The notes under the pieces were generated by a model. The model was given only the letters and a program-made list of their open reading frames with translations, did not search any database and had not been told where the DNA came from. This document shows, piece after piece, positions 12,001 through 19,319 of a DNA stretch of 64,000 nt. A program made the translations under genes and the position numbers. The stretch comes from Otariodibacter oris (GTDB lineage Bacteria; Pseudomonadota; Gammaproteobacteria; Enterobacterales; Pasteurellaceae), in assembly GCF_009684715.1 (NCBI RefSeq), contig NZ_CP016604.1, positions 573,262 through 637,261 on the forward strand, given 5' to 3'. Position 1 is the stretch's first letter. Every line of letters begins with the position of its first letter.

Positions 12001-12920
12001 GCGTAATTTCTGGTAATGAAAGCTATGCGGTAGGTAATAACAATGTTGTGAAGACTAACGATACGTTTGTAGTCGGTAATAATGTTACTACTACCGTAGA
12101 TAATTCTGTATTCTTAGGTAGTGATACAGGGTATGTTGCAGAAGGTGATACGACTAAAGGTAACATTGCTCATACTTCTCAAGTTATCGGTGATAATACT
12201 TATAACTACGCAGGTGGAGAACAAAATGAAGTTGTTGGTGTTGTGAGCGTAGGGAATGTTAAATCTGATGGTTCTATGCAAACACGCCGTATTCAAAATG
12301 TTGCACCAGGTTTAGTGAGTGACAGCAGTACTGATGCAATCAATGGTAGCCAACTTTATGCGTTACACGAAGTTGTCGGTAAAGGGTGGGAGCTAAATAT
12401 TGGTTCAGTTGAAGGAACTAATGGAGTAGCAACCAATGCCCAACCAACCAAGATCGGATTAGGTGACGCCTTTATTGTGAATGCGGGTCAAAATATTGTG
12501 GTAAATCAAGAAGGTAACCGCATTGATATTGCAACGTCATTAAGACCTAATTTCAATTCATTGACTGTTAATCCTAATGGAAAAGTCGATATGGGTGGAA
12601 ACCGAATCCAGAATGTAGGTCAAGCTGTTAATGCAGGTGATGCGGTAAACTATGGTCAATTTAAAGCTGAAGTGGGTAAAATTGATAATCGCTTGAGAGC
12701 GGGTATTGCTGGTGCAGTTGCTTCTGCGACATTAGTACAAGCATTTAACCCAAGTGATAGCTTGATTGCTATAGGTGCAGGGACTTACAGAGGTGCATCA
12801 GCACTTTCTCTTGGTTATTCTAAAGTGTCAGATAATGGAAAAATTATCTTTAAAGTCACAGGAAGTGCGAATAACTATGGTGATTTCTCTGGTGGAGCAA
12901 GTGTAGGATATCGATTCTAA
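1..12920 (+). CDS. Trimeric autotransporter adhesin (YadA/Hsf-like), 5' end outside window
   Basis: Surface-exposed trimeric adhesin of the type V-c secretion class. The frame is open from base 3 and runs 4,305 codons to the TAA at 12918-12920; no start codon or signal peptide is in the window, so the full protein is larger. In order it shows a YadA-type head fragment and neck (about 1-280), an Ala-core heptad stalk (612-905), a Trp-ring-like segment (KGWNLT, about 934), eleven 253-residue stalk repeats with DAVNLSQL necks, an 18-fold hexapeptide stretch (10794-11117), a second set of YadA-head repeats (about 11830-12130), a neck, a KGWELN Trp-ring and the C-terminal membrane anchor ending in SVGYRF. 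The family binds host matrix or cells; the ligand here cannot be read from sequence. A hairpin terminator follows. Confidence 0.95.
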   Translation, partial: GTAIGTRARARYADSIALGSNSETNEAATKEGNIEVNGVTYNPANGEVEEVSYAVSVGSATIKRQIKNVAPGKIASDSTDAINGSQLYSITSKLQQGWKLGVNNETEANASSVDTQTNLVRVKEDTNIDVSRDGNDITIKTVDSPVFTSVNAGALTATTANFSGKIDANAGIDLHNQKITNLQNGTADKDAVNFSQLEGVKSIADNANNVANAANTTANDANSTANAANTTANTANNTANTANTTANTANNTANTANTTANTANNTANTANTTANTANSTANTANTTANTANSTANTANSTANNVKTLVGKGWNLTTAKTASGTNSGSDSNVKLGETVTVTAGNNIDVKLSDKNITIATSMNPTFTNVKATDVNTTTLSTTDTATIGGMLNAKGGLTVAPNQAVSMGNNPVHNVANGTADTDAVNLSQLNATKSNVVAGTNVHSVAETDNTNGGKTYTVNANGTTVSTEGTGLKLSTTPNDTTHTTDYKLGLSDATVQSLEQADSALQSWKAQVNGSDAKTLTKDVNTLNFVNGTNTVAENKNGSIAFSTAPEVSFDKVTVGSVTLDKTDGINAGNSVIQGVANGIEGTDAVNLNQLNATTSGLTDKGLDFTGNAGLDKTHRNLGQTLNITGTASTAGNYTSSNVKTVVSDGKVEIQIAEDPTFNNVTASNVDTGTLTTTGDATIGGKLTAQKGIDASNQTISHVAAATEESDATNLGQVKDLVSSSAWNLTNGAVEGGVDETEASLADEAINPNDQLKLQAGKNLKVKREANGTVTYGTQDNVTFTTVNSTGVNTVTLATTGAATIGGMLNANGGLTVAENKIVNLGNNRVQGVANGVEGTDAVNLNQLNATTSGLTDKGLDFTGNAGLDKTHRNLGQTLNITGTASTAGNYTSSNVKTVVSDGKVEIQIAEDPTFNNVTASNVDTGTLTTTGDATIGGKLTAQKGIDASNQTISHVAAATEESDATNLGQVKDLVSSSAWNLTNGAVEGGVDETEASLADESINPNDQLKLQAGKNLKVKREANGTVTYSTQDNVTFANVTSSNVNTTTLATTGAATIGGMLTANGGLTVADNQTVNLGNNRVQGVANGTADTDAVNLSQLNATTSGLTDKGLDFTGNAGLDKTHRNLGQTLNITGTASTAGNYTSSNVKTVVSDGKVEIQIAEDPTFNNVTASNVDTGTLTTTGDATIGGKLTAQKGIDASNQTISHVAAATEESDATNLGQVKDLVSSSAWNLTNGAVEGGVDETEASLADESINPNDQLKLQAGKNLKVKREANGTVTYGTQDNVTFTTVNSTGVNTVTLATTGAATIGGMLTANGGLTVADNQTVNLGNNRVQGVANGTADTDAVNLSQLNATTSGLTDKGLDFTGNAGLDKTHRNLGQTLNITGTASTAGNYTSSNVKTVVSDGKVEIQIAEDPTFNNVTASNVDTGTLTTTGDATIGGKLTAQKGIDASNQTISHVAAATEESDATNLGQVKDLVSSSAWNLTNGAVEGGVDETEASLADESINPNDQLKLQAGKNLKVKREANGTVTYGTQDNVTFTTVNSTGVNTVTLATTGAATIGGMLTANGGLTVADNQTVNLGNNRVQGVANGTADTDAVNLSQLNATTSGLTDKGLDFTGNAGLDKTHRNLGQTLNITGTASTAGNYTSSNVKTVVSDGKVEIQIAEDPTFNNVTASNVDTGTLMTTGDATIGGKLTAQKGIDASNQTISHVAAATEESDATNLGQVKDLVSSSAWNLTNGAVEGGVDETEASLADESINPNDQLKLQAGKNLKVKREANGTVTYSTQDNVTFANVTSSNVNTTTLATTGAATIGGMLTANGGLTVADNQTVNLGNNRVQGVANGTADTDAVNLSQLNATTSGLTDKGLDFTGNAGLDKTHRNLGQTLNITGTASTAGNYTSSNVKTVVSDGKVEIQIAEDPTFNNVTASNVDTGTLTTTGDATIGGKLTAQKGIDASNQTISHVAAATEESDATNLGQVKDLVSSSAWNLTNGAVEGGVDETEASLADESINPNDQLKLQAGKNLKVKREANGTVTYSTQDNVTFANVTSSNVNTTTLATTGAATIGGMLTANGGLTVADNQTVNLGNNRVQGVANGTADTDAVNLSQLNATTSGLTDKGLDFTGNAGLDKTHRNLGQTLNITGTASTAGNYTSSNVKTVVSDGKVEIQIAEDPTFNNVTASNVDTGTLTTTGDATIGGKLTAQKGIDASNQTISHVAAATEESDATNLGQVKDLVSSSAWNLTNGAVEGGVDETEASLADESINPNDQLKLQAGKNLKVKREANGTVTYGTQDNVTFTTVNSTGVNTVTLATTGAATIGGMLTANGGLTVADNQTVNLGNNRVQGVANGTADTDAVNLSQLNATTSGLTDKGLDFTGNAGLDKTHRNLGQTLNITGTASTAGNYTSSNVKTVVSDGKVEIQIAEDPTFNNVTASNVDTGTLTTTGDATIGGKLTAQKGIDASNQTISHVAAATEESDATNLGQVKDLVSSSAWNLTNGAVEGGVDETEASLADESINPNDQLKLQAGKNLKVKREANGTVTYGTQDNVTFTTVNSTGVNTVTLATTGAATIGGMLTANGGLTVADNQTVNLGNNRVQGVANGTADTDAVNLSQLNATTSGLTDKGLDFTGNAGLDKTHRNLGQTLNITGTASTAGNYTSSNVKTVVSDGKVEIQIAEDPTFNNVTASNVDTGTLMTTGDATIGGKLTAQKGIDASNQTISHVAAATEESDATNLGQVKDLVSSSAWNLTNGAVEGGVDETEASLADESINPNDQLKLQAGKNLKVKREANGTVTYGTQDNVTFTTVNSTGVNTVTLATTGAATIGGMLTANGGLTVADNQTVNLGNNRVQGVANGTADTDAVNLSQLNATTSGLTDKGLDFTGNAGLDKTHRNLGQTLNITGTASTAGNYTSSNVKTVVSDGKVEIQIAEDPTFNNVTASNVDTGTLMTTGDATIGGKLTAQKGIDASNQTISHVAAATEESDATNLGQVKDLVSSSAWNLTNGAVEGGVDETEASLADESINPNDQLKLQAGKNLKVKREANGTVTYSTQDNVTFANVTSSNVNTTTLATTGAATIGGMLTANGGLTVADNQTVNLGNNRVQGVANGTADTDAVNLSQLNATTSGLTDKGLDFTGNAGLDKTHRNLGQTLNITGTASTAGNYTSSNVKTVVSDGKVEIQIAEDPTFNNVTASNVDTGTLMTTGDATIGGKLTAQKGIDASNQTISHVAAATEESDATNLGQVKDLVSSSAWNLTNGAVEGGVDETEASLADESINPNDQLKLQAGKNLKVKREANGTVTYGTQDNVTFTTVNSTGVNTVTLATTGAATIGGMLNANGGLTVAENQTVNMGGNTIKNVGDAVDDTDAVNKKQLDETSNALTNKGLVFEGNSGGEIAKKLGDKLSIIGSGSKEDDQYSADNVKTVKTDKGLEIRIDKNPTFANITSASIKTGDITATGNTVLNTLTVGGATRFNGGFSVAPNQSVDVGGNRIQNVGDAQDGKDAVNLDVLNEKVDNLTNLLTDKGLNFKGNNTEVDVARKLGETLDIVGATENGTAGDYSAKNVKTVGSEGKIEIQFADNPTFNDITATGDLNVDGDQTVKGDSTIEGNQTVQGDSTINGNQTVKKDLTVEGDANIKGDQTVSGDSMIKGSQTVNKDLTVEGDANIKGNQTVSGDSLIKGSQTVKKDLTVEGDSNLTNLTATGDVTLGGNGKSFNVASNTMVNMGNNVISGVKSGTNATDAANRGDVDDAVSTAVKGLTDKGLAFSGNDGKTNRKLGETLEISGEATTEGSYSGKNIKTVVKDGKVEIQMADKPVFDGLDANGKNITNVADGDISPTSKDAVNGQQLYAVHQALGGDISTIGTVGTTIVNPDGSTEVVQVSESGGYTLTTYNVKDQKEYRTNNVIEAIGRMNEQGIKFFHTNDGVVKPIAQGENTIDSSASGAYSTAVGYQAKANGENAIALGNGSQATGDNTISIGTGNVVSGNNSGAIGDPSVISGNESYAVGNNNVVKTNDTFVVGNNVTTTVDNSVFLGSDTGYVAEGDTTKGNIAHTSQVIGDNTYNYAGGEQNEVVGVVSVGNVKSDGSMQTRRIQNVAPGLVSDSSTDAINGSQLYALHEVVGKGWELNIGSVEGTNGVATNAQPTKIGLGDAFIVNAGQNIVVNQEGNRIDIATSLRPNFNSLTVNPNGKVDMGGNRIQNVGQAVNAGDAVNYGQFKAEVGKIDNRLRAGIAGAVASATLVQAFNPSDSLIAIGAGTYRGASALSLGYSKVSDNGKIIFKVTGSANNYGDFSGGASVGYRF
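612..905 (+). repeat. Heptad repeat segment with alanine at both core positions; 42-bp DNA repeat
   Basis: Inside the adhesin, 14 consecutive heptads follow the pattern A-N-x-A-N-x-[TV], giving alanine at positions 1 and 4 of every heptad. This is the a/d spacing of a coiled coil. At DNA level a 42-bp unit (two heptads) is repeated almost exactly at 690-731, 732-773 and 774-815, then degenerates. Copy changes of 21 or 42 bp would keep the frame. Confidence 0.9.
1800..10050 (+). repeat. Eleven tandem 759-bp repeats within the adhesin gene
   Basis: A unit of 759 bp (253 codons) starts at 1800, 2559, 3318, 4077, 4836, 5595, 6354, 7113, 7872, 8631 and 9390. Copies differ at only a few scattered bases, apart from one cassette that exists in two versions (TYGTQDN...NSTGVNT or TYSTQDN...SSNVNT). 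The last copy diverges after about 10050. The length is a multiple of three, so gain or loss of units keeps the reading frame. The first and last copies share GGMLNANGG where inner copies have GGMLTANGG. Confidence 0.95.
10794..11117 (+). repeat. Eighteen tandem hexapeptide repeats in the adhesin
   Basis: Codons 10794-11117 read as 18 consecutive six-residue units of the form x-[TN]-[VI]-x-[GK]-[DNS], for example QTVKGD, STIEGN, LTVEGD and ANIKGD. Part of it is also a 90-bp DNA repeat (30 residues, about two and a half copies, about 10884-11100). The six-residue period of beta-branched residues suggests a beta-helix or beta-roll rather than a coiled coil; that is an inference. Confidence 0.85.
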
Positions 12921-12960
12921 CTGCATCTAACTAATTGGTTAGTTTCATTTTAAGATAAAC

Positions 12961-12988
12961 AAATGCCTAGCTTATGCTAGGCATTTTT
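12961..12988 (+). terminator. Rho-independent terminator of the adhesin gene
   Basis: An 11-bp perfect stem (AAATGCCTAGC / GCTAGGCATTT) with the loop TTAT runs into a T5 tract, 40 bp after the adhesin stop codon. Confidence 0.85.
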
Positions 12989-13103
12989 ATAGGTAAATAT
13001 TTATTAGTTTTGCAAAATATTGAGCGGATCTTACCGCTTGCACATTCAAACCTATGCTTATTTAGGGTACAATCATATAAATTTTTATTAACAAATTGGT
13101 ATT

Positions 13104-13580
13104 ATGAGTAAGAAACCAAAAGTGGCTTCAAATACGATCGCATTGAATAAGCGTGCAAGACACGAATATTTTATTGAAGATGAAATTGAAGCGGGATTAG
13201 AATTACAAGGTTGGGAAGTTAAAGCATTACGAGCGGGCAAAGCCAATATTGGTGATAGCTATGTTATTTTTCGTGATGGTGAAGCCTATTTGTTTGGGGC
13301 GATGATCACACCATTGAATGTCGCATCAACTCATATTGTTGCAGACCCAACTCGTACCCGTAAATTATTATTAAACAAACGTGAATTAGATTCTCTATTT
13401 GGTAAAACAAATCGTGATGGTTTTACTGTGGTTGCCCTTTCAATGTATTGGAAAAATGCATGGGCAAAAGTAAAAATTGGTTTAGCCAAAGGGAAGAAAT
13501 TACACGATAAACGCGAAGATATTAAAGATCGTGAGTGGCAAGTTGCGAAGCAACGTATTATGAAACATGCTAACCGCTAG
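13104..13580 (+). CDS. smpB: SsrA (tmRNA)-binding protein SmpB
   Basis: Partner of tmRNA in trans-translation: it binds the tRNA-like domain of SsrA and brings it to stalled ribosomes in the cytoplasm. The 158-residue product has the family's full length. Near the N-terminus it carries [11 protein letters not shown] and then [15 protein letters not shown] of the OB-fold core. The C-terminal tail [14 protein letters not shown] is the conserved basic helix that reaches into the decoding centre. The ssrA gene itself is not in this window. It stands alone between the adhesin terminator and serS, and the 85 bp to serS may allow read-through. Confidence 0.97.
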   Translation: MSKKPKVASNTIALNKRARHEYFIEDEIEAGLELQGWEVKALRAGKANIGDSYVIFRDGEAYLFGAMITPLNVASTHIVADPTRTRKLLLNKRELDSLFGKTNRDGFTVVALSMYWKNAWAKVKIGLAKGKKLHDKREDIKDREWQVAKQRIMKHANR

Positions 13581-13662
13581 AATTATTTTGATAAAGTAAT
13601 TATAAGCGGTTAGATCAGTGACATATTTTGTCATTATTTAAGTATTAGAAAATTAGGAATAA

Positions 13663-14970
<1,308 letters not shown>

Positions 14971-15000
14971 TTCATTTTACTTTTGAATTCAATATAAGAA

Positions 15001-15031
15001 AAAGGTGGGAATTTTTATTCCCACCTTTTTT
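15001..15031. terminator. Bidirectional terminator between serS and rapA
   Basis: An 11-bp perfect stem (AAAGGTGGGAA / TTCCCACCTTT) with a six-base loop has T-rich flanks on both strands and lies between the convergent genes serS and rapA. Confidence 0.85.
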
Positions 15032-15061
15032 ATGAAAGGTCATACTTTATAATTACTGAGT

Positions 15062-17977
15062 CTATTCTTTATTACTTACAATGACTCTCAAACTATCTAA
15101 TCGCCAATTTGCTTGCTCTAGTTGTTTGAGCGATTCTTCTCGAATTGTTTCTAATTCAGCAATTTCATCAGCACGGATATTTTTATTGACCGCTTGTAAC
15201 GAAGTTAAACGCTGTAATTCTGCACTCAATGTTTGGTCAGCATTTTGTTTTGCTTCATTGATGAGTGCTTCTGCTTTTGGTGCGATTTGTTGTTCGCCGA
15301 ATGCAATCAGTTTTTCAATATCTGCTCGAGCCATTTTAGCGATTTTATTTGCCATTTGACGATTCACTGGTTTCAACTGCTTTTCAAGCCCAGAGAAAGA
15401 AACTTGTGAGGCTAAATCATTCCCTTTACTGTCTAACAATACGCGCACAGGTGTTGGCGGTAAGAAACGAGTAAGCTGTAATTTTTTCGGTGCTTGAGCT
15501 TCAACGATATAAATCGCTTCAAGTAATAAAGTACCCGCAGGTAGATTTTTATTCACCAAAATTGACACCGCACTTTTACCAATATCCCCAGAGGTAATTA
15601 AATCAATCCCATTGCGGATCATTGGATGATCCCATGTTAAGAAGAGTAAATCTTCACGCACTAAGGCTAATTCACGATCAAAAGTAACGGTGTTACCTTC
15701 TTCATCAAGTCCTGGGAAATCAGGCACGAGCATATGTTCTGTTGGACGAATTACAATGCTTTTCTCGCCTAAATCTTCTTGTTCTAAGCCGACCACGTCA
15801 AATAGATTTAATGCAAAATTAATTAATTTTGGATTTTCATCTTGTTGTTCGATAGCGTGTGCAAGCTGTTGAGCGTTATCGCCTCCATTAGAATTCAGTT
15901 CTAACAGTTTATCTCGCCCTTTTTCTAACTCTAGTTTGAGTTGTTGCTGACGCTTTTGGGTTTCAGCTAAAAACTCTTCAAATGCCTCTGAACGCACAGG
16001 GTTTAGGATAAAGCTTTCTAATTTATCACTAAATTGGTTGAACAGACTTGCTCCCATTGGCGAGGTTTCTTCAAAGGCATTTAAACCTTTGTGGTACCAT
16101 TCAGCTAAGACCATTTGTGATGAGTCTTCAAAGCAAGGCACATAAATTTTAATATCTGATTTTTGTCCGATACGATCTAAACGTCCGATACTTTGTTCCA
16201 ATAAATCTGGATTATCAGGTAAATTAAACAACACTAAACGATGCGAAAATTGGAAGTTTCGTCCTTCCGAACCAATGCTTGAACTGATTAGCACTTGTGC
16301 GCCTTCTTCTTGTTGAGCAAAGTAAGCTGCCGCTTTATCTCGTTCTACAATACTCATACGCTCGTGAAATACCGCTGATCTGATCGCTTCTTTTTCACGT
16401 AATACTTGCTCTAATTGAATCGCTGTTTCAGCTTGTCGGCAAATCACGAGAATTTTTTCATCACGATGATTTTTCAAGAAAGTGATTAACCATTCAATAC
16501 GCGGATCGAATTCAAACCATTTCGCATTTGGATTCATGCGTTGGAATAGGCATTCAGGATAAAGTAAATCTTGTTTTTTATTTCCTTTCATCAATCCCAT
16601 TACTTTTAACGCATTGCGATATTGTTCAGGCATCGTTAAAGTAATTTGGTTAAAAATACGGTGTGGAAAACCTTTTACTCCTTGGCGAGTATTACGGAAT
16701 AACACACGACTTGTACCATGACGATCGATTAATTTATTTATCAATTCTTGGCGAACAGATAAGCGTTGTTCGGTATCTATTTCTTGCGCATTGATAATGC
16801 GGAGCATTGGCTCAACGTCTTCCTCTGAAAGTAAATCGCTAATGCTATTTTGTTCCGCTGTACTTAACGCTTTATCACTTAATAAAGTCGAAACCGCATC
16901 GGCAACGGGTTGATATTGTTGTTGTTCTGCGACAAAGGCTTGATAATCATAGAAACGATCAGGATCGAGCAATGCTAAACGAGCAAAATGGCTCTCTTGT
17001 CCTAGTTGTTCTGGGGTCGCAGTAAGCAATAATACTGACGCAATTTGTTTGGCTAATTGTGCAACAAATTGATAGGCAACACTTGGCTCATCTTCATTCC
17101 ATTCTAAATGATGGGCTTCATCCACAATCAACATATCCCACTGGCTTTCTAATACTTGTTTAGCTCGTTGAGGTGTTTTTTCTAACCAATCAATAGAGCA
17201 AATCACAAGAGATTCTGAATCAAATGGATTCTCGCTGATATCATTATCAGCGTCATCTTTTTTAGTGAAATCGCTACAACGCTCTTCATCAAAAAGTGAA
17301 AAGTTTAAGCTGAAACGACGTAACATTTCTACTAGCCATTGGTGTTGCAAACTTTCTGGCACAAGCACTAGCACACGCTCGGCTCGACCCGAAAAGAGTT
17401 GTTGCTGTAAAATCATTCCAGCTTCAATAGTTTTACCTAATCCCACTTCATCGGCTAATAACACACGAGGGGAAACACGTTGCCCAACTTCTTTAGCAAT
17501 ATGTAACTGGTGGGGAATTAAACTTGCTCGGATACCTTGCATCCCGCGTAATTCAGATTGGAATTGAGCCTGTTGATATTGAAAAGCCTTATAGCGTAAA
17601 GAGAAACGATCGCTACGATCAATCTGAGCAGAAAAAAGGCGATCTTGTGGTTTACTAAAGCTGATTTTATGATCTAGCATCATTTCAGGCAGAACAGTTT
17701 CCTCTTGGGTATCAACACGTGTACCTAAATAGATAATCACGTCTTGATTTTCCACCACGCTATCAATATCTAACTGCCAACCATCGACAGTAGTAATTCT
17801 ATCACCCTTTTGAAATTGCACTCGAGTTAATGGTGCAACTCCTGTCGCATACACTCTTTGCTCATCGGCAGCAGGAAAAAATATCGTTACAGTGCGAGTA
17901 TCCACCGCTTGCACAATACCTAAACCTAAATTATTTTCTGATTCACTGATCCAACGTTGTCCAACGACAAAGCTCAT
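15062..17977 (-). CDS. rapA: RNA polymerase-associated ATPase RapA (HepA)
   Basis: Swi2/Snf2-type ATPase that binds core RNA polymerase and helps recycle it after termination. The 971 residues compare with about 968 in E. coli. The N-terminal Tudor-like region (1-110) is followed by the Walker A motif DEVGLGKT at about residues 176-183 and a DEAH box (VDEAHH). A second helicase lobe carries [11 protein letters not shown] and the arginine-finger-like [11 protein letters not shown]. The C-terminal third is the RapA-specific region. ATG is preceded by AAAGAGGAATCT. It is transcribed alone, convergent with serS. Confidence 0.96.
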   Translation of the reverse strand: MSFVVGQRWISESENNLGLGIVQAVDTRTVTIFFPAADEQRVYATGVAPLTRVQFQKGDRITTVDGWQLDIDSVVENQDVIIYLGTRVDTQEETVLPEMMLDHKISFSKPQDRLFSAQIDRSDRFSLRYKAFQYQQAQFQSELRGMQGIRASLIPHQLHIAKEVGQRVSPRVLLADEVGLGKTIEAGMILQQQLFSGRAERVLVLVPESLQHQWLVEMLRRFSLNFSLFDEERCSDFTKKDDADNDISENPFDSESLVICSIDWLEKTPQRAKQVLESQWDMLIVDEAHHLEWNEDEPSVAYQFVAQLAKQIASVLLLTATPEQLGQESHFARLALLDPDRFYDYQAFVAEQQQYQPVADAVSTLLSDKALSTAEQNSISDLLSEEDVEPMLRIINAQEIDTEQRLSVRQELINKLIDRHGTSRVLFRNTRQGVKGFPHRIFNQITLTMPEQYRNALKVMGLMKGNKKQDLLYPECLFQRMNPNAKWFEFDPRIEWLITFLKNHRDEKILVICRQAETAIQLEQVLREKEAIRSAVFHERMSIVERDKAAAYFAQQEEGAQVLISSSIGSEGRNFQFSHRLVLFNLPDNPDLLEQSIGRLDRIGQKSDIKIYVPCFEDSSQMVLAEWYHKGLNAFEETSPMGASLFNQFSDKLESFILNPVRSEAFEEFLAETQKRQQQLKLELEKGRDKLLELNSNGGDNAQQLAHAIEQQDENPKLINFALNLFDVVGLEQEDLGEKSIVIRPTEHMLVPDFPGLDEEGNTVTFDRELALVREDLLFLTWDHPMIRNGIDLITSGDIGKSAVSILVNKNLPAGTLLLEAIYIVEAQAPKKLQLTRFLPPTPVRVLLDSKGNDLASQVSFSGLEKQLKPVNRQMANKIAKMARADIEKLIAFGEQQIAPKAEALINEAKQNADQTLSAELQRLTSLQAVNKNIRADEIAELETIREESLKQLEQANWRLDSLRVIVSNKE

Positions 17978-18042
17978 AGATTCCTCTTTGGTATGATTTG
18001 TTTCTTGGTTTCTGAATGTCTATTCTACCTGATTTTACTTTA

Positions 18043-18051
18043 ACAAGCGGT
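18043..18051 (+). repeat. DNA uptake signal sequences (ACAAGCGGT), representative copy
   Basis: Exact ACAAGCGGT occurs on the plus strand at 18043, 20971, 42240, 53168, 57622 and 60022. Its complement ACCGCTTGT occurs at 30294, 50914, 57911 and 58837, and there are many one-mismatch copies (for example near 13031 and 49064). This is the uptake motif of the Actinobacillus pleuropneumoniae-type Pasteurellaceae. Several copies overlap or touch stop or start codons. I saw none between 22088 and 25189. Confidence 0.85.
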
Positions 18052-18078
18052 AGGATTCTGTCAAACTTTTGCAAGTTT

Positions 18079-18107
18079 TTGGGTTGTTTTTGATTATTGA
18101 GTATAAT
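18079..18107 (+). promoter_or_regulatory. Candidate sigma-70 promoter for the lipoprotein gene
   Basis: TTGGGT (18079-18084) and a perfect TATAAT (18102-18107) are 17 bp apart, about 67 bp before the lipoprotein ATG. The -35 box matches consensus only in its first half. Confidence 0.45.
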
Positions 18108-18173
18108 ATTTATAGATCGTGCCTTTATTCCAAAGGCAATAGCGACTGCTTATTTATCCTATAAGGTGATTAC

Positions 18174-19229
18174 ATGAAAAAACTATTTGTATTGTCAGCA
18201 TTAGCTTCATCGTTGGCACTTACTGCGTGTGGGGAATTGATAAATGTGCCAACAGAATATGAGTCTTCAGATTATTACTATCAAAATATAGATAAAGCGA
18301 AAAAAGTGGCAGAGCAATGTGATAGCACAAAGGCATCTTTAGACGTAGAGGCGAGTAAACTTTCTGATCCAGAAGTATTGAAAAAATATCATCAAGATCG
18401 CTCTATTTTTCTGAGTAATTGTGCTAATGCACAAGAGGCTTTGTTAAAGGTTGAAAAGGAACGACAAGAGCTCAAAAAACAAGAAGAGATAGCCAATAGA
18501 AGAAAAGAAGTCGAAGATTATTGGAATAGCAAAAAAGTACAATATAAGGATATGGATTGGAAAGAATATATCGATAGCAATATTGATTTTATTTATGAAG
18601 ATTATTCTGTTTTGAGTGATTTTAAATATAGTTATGATGGTGATATTAGAAAGGTACCAGAAAGTGATAACCTATTTTTAGATGATATTTATACGCGAGC
18701 CTATATTGAATCAGGTGATCGCGACTGGCAGAGTAATAAGGAAGTCATTTCTAACAGGGCTCTTTATATTGATAATTTTAAGAGAGGTATCAATATATTA
18801 AAAACACAGCCTTATAAACAATTATTACAAGATACGTCATATTGTGAACAAGAGAGTAGAGAATTATCAAGTTGTAGCGTTTGGCAGACCGCACTATATG
18901 AAATAAGACAAGATACGATCAATAATTATGTAGCAAATTATGAAAGCTTAAAAAAGGACTTTAATCAATGCTTTGATAATATGGACAATAAATTCAAAGA
19001 GTTTGATGCATTAGACTTAGATGAATATGTGATTACGTATGATGACGATGATTTAGGTTGGACAGAAACCATTCGCCTAAAAGCCCCTTTTGGTGACAAG
19101 AGTGAATATAGAATTGCCTCAGAGAGAAATAAAGCTAAATATCATTATGCAATGCGAGAATACCCTTGTGCTCAAGCGGTTGAAGCCTTAGATAGATTGG
19201 AGTTATCTAAGTATAAAAGGTTGGACTAA
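18174..19229 (+). CDS. Predicted lipoprotein of unknown function
   Basis: I do not recognise the family. The 351-residue product starts MKKLFVLSALASSLALTAC, a lipoprotein signal peptide with the lipobox L16-T-A-C19, so it should be lipidated and held in the inner or outer membrane facing the periplasm. Residues about 85-125 are Lys/Glu-rich and likely a short coiled coil. The rest is rich in Asp, Glu and Tyr with scattered cysteines (for example CEQESRELSSC). The ATG follows a good SD (ATAAGGTGATTAC). It has its own candidate promoter, is convergent with dgt, and is separated from it by an inverted repeat. Confidence 0.85.
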   Translation: MKKLFVLSALASSLALTACGELINVPTEYESSDYYYQNIDKAKKVAEQCDSTKASLDVEASKLSDPEVLKKYHQDRSIFLSNCANAQEALLKVEKERQELKKQEEIANRRKEVEDYWNSKKVQYKDMDWKEYIDSNIDFIYEDYSVLSDFKYSYDGDIRKVPESDNLFLDDIYTRAYIESGDRDWQSNKEVISNRALYIDNFKRGINILKTQPYKQLLQDTSYCEQESRELSSCSVWQTALYEIRQDTINNYVANYESLKKDFNQCFDNMDNKFKEFDALDLDEYVITYDDDDLGWTETIRLKAPFGDKSEYRIASERNKAKYHYAMREYPCAQAVEALDRLELSKYKRLD

Positions 19230-19253
19230 TAGCGGAAAAATGGGATAGATCTA

Positions 19254-19311
19254 TTTCGACTATAATCGAAACTGACAGAATTTTTATGTTTTATTTCGAT
19301 TATAGTCGATA
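19254..19311. promoter_or_regulatory. Pair of 18-bp inverted, internally palindromic elements
   Basis: TTTCGACTATAATCGAAA (19254-19271) is followed 22 bp later by TTTCGATTATAGTCGATA (19294-19311), its reverse complement at 17 of 18 positions. Each arm is itself palindromic at its ends (TTTCGA...TCGAAA). The pair lies between the convergent 3' ends of the lipoprotein gene and dgt. It could be a hairpin terminator without a U-tract or a double binding site; it is not a signal I recognise. Confidence 0.6.
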
Positions 19312-19319
19312 ATTTAAAA

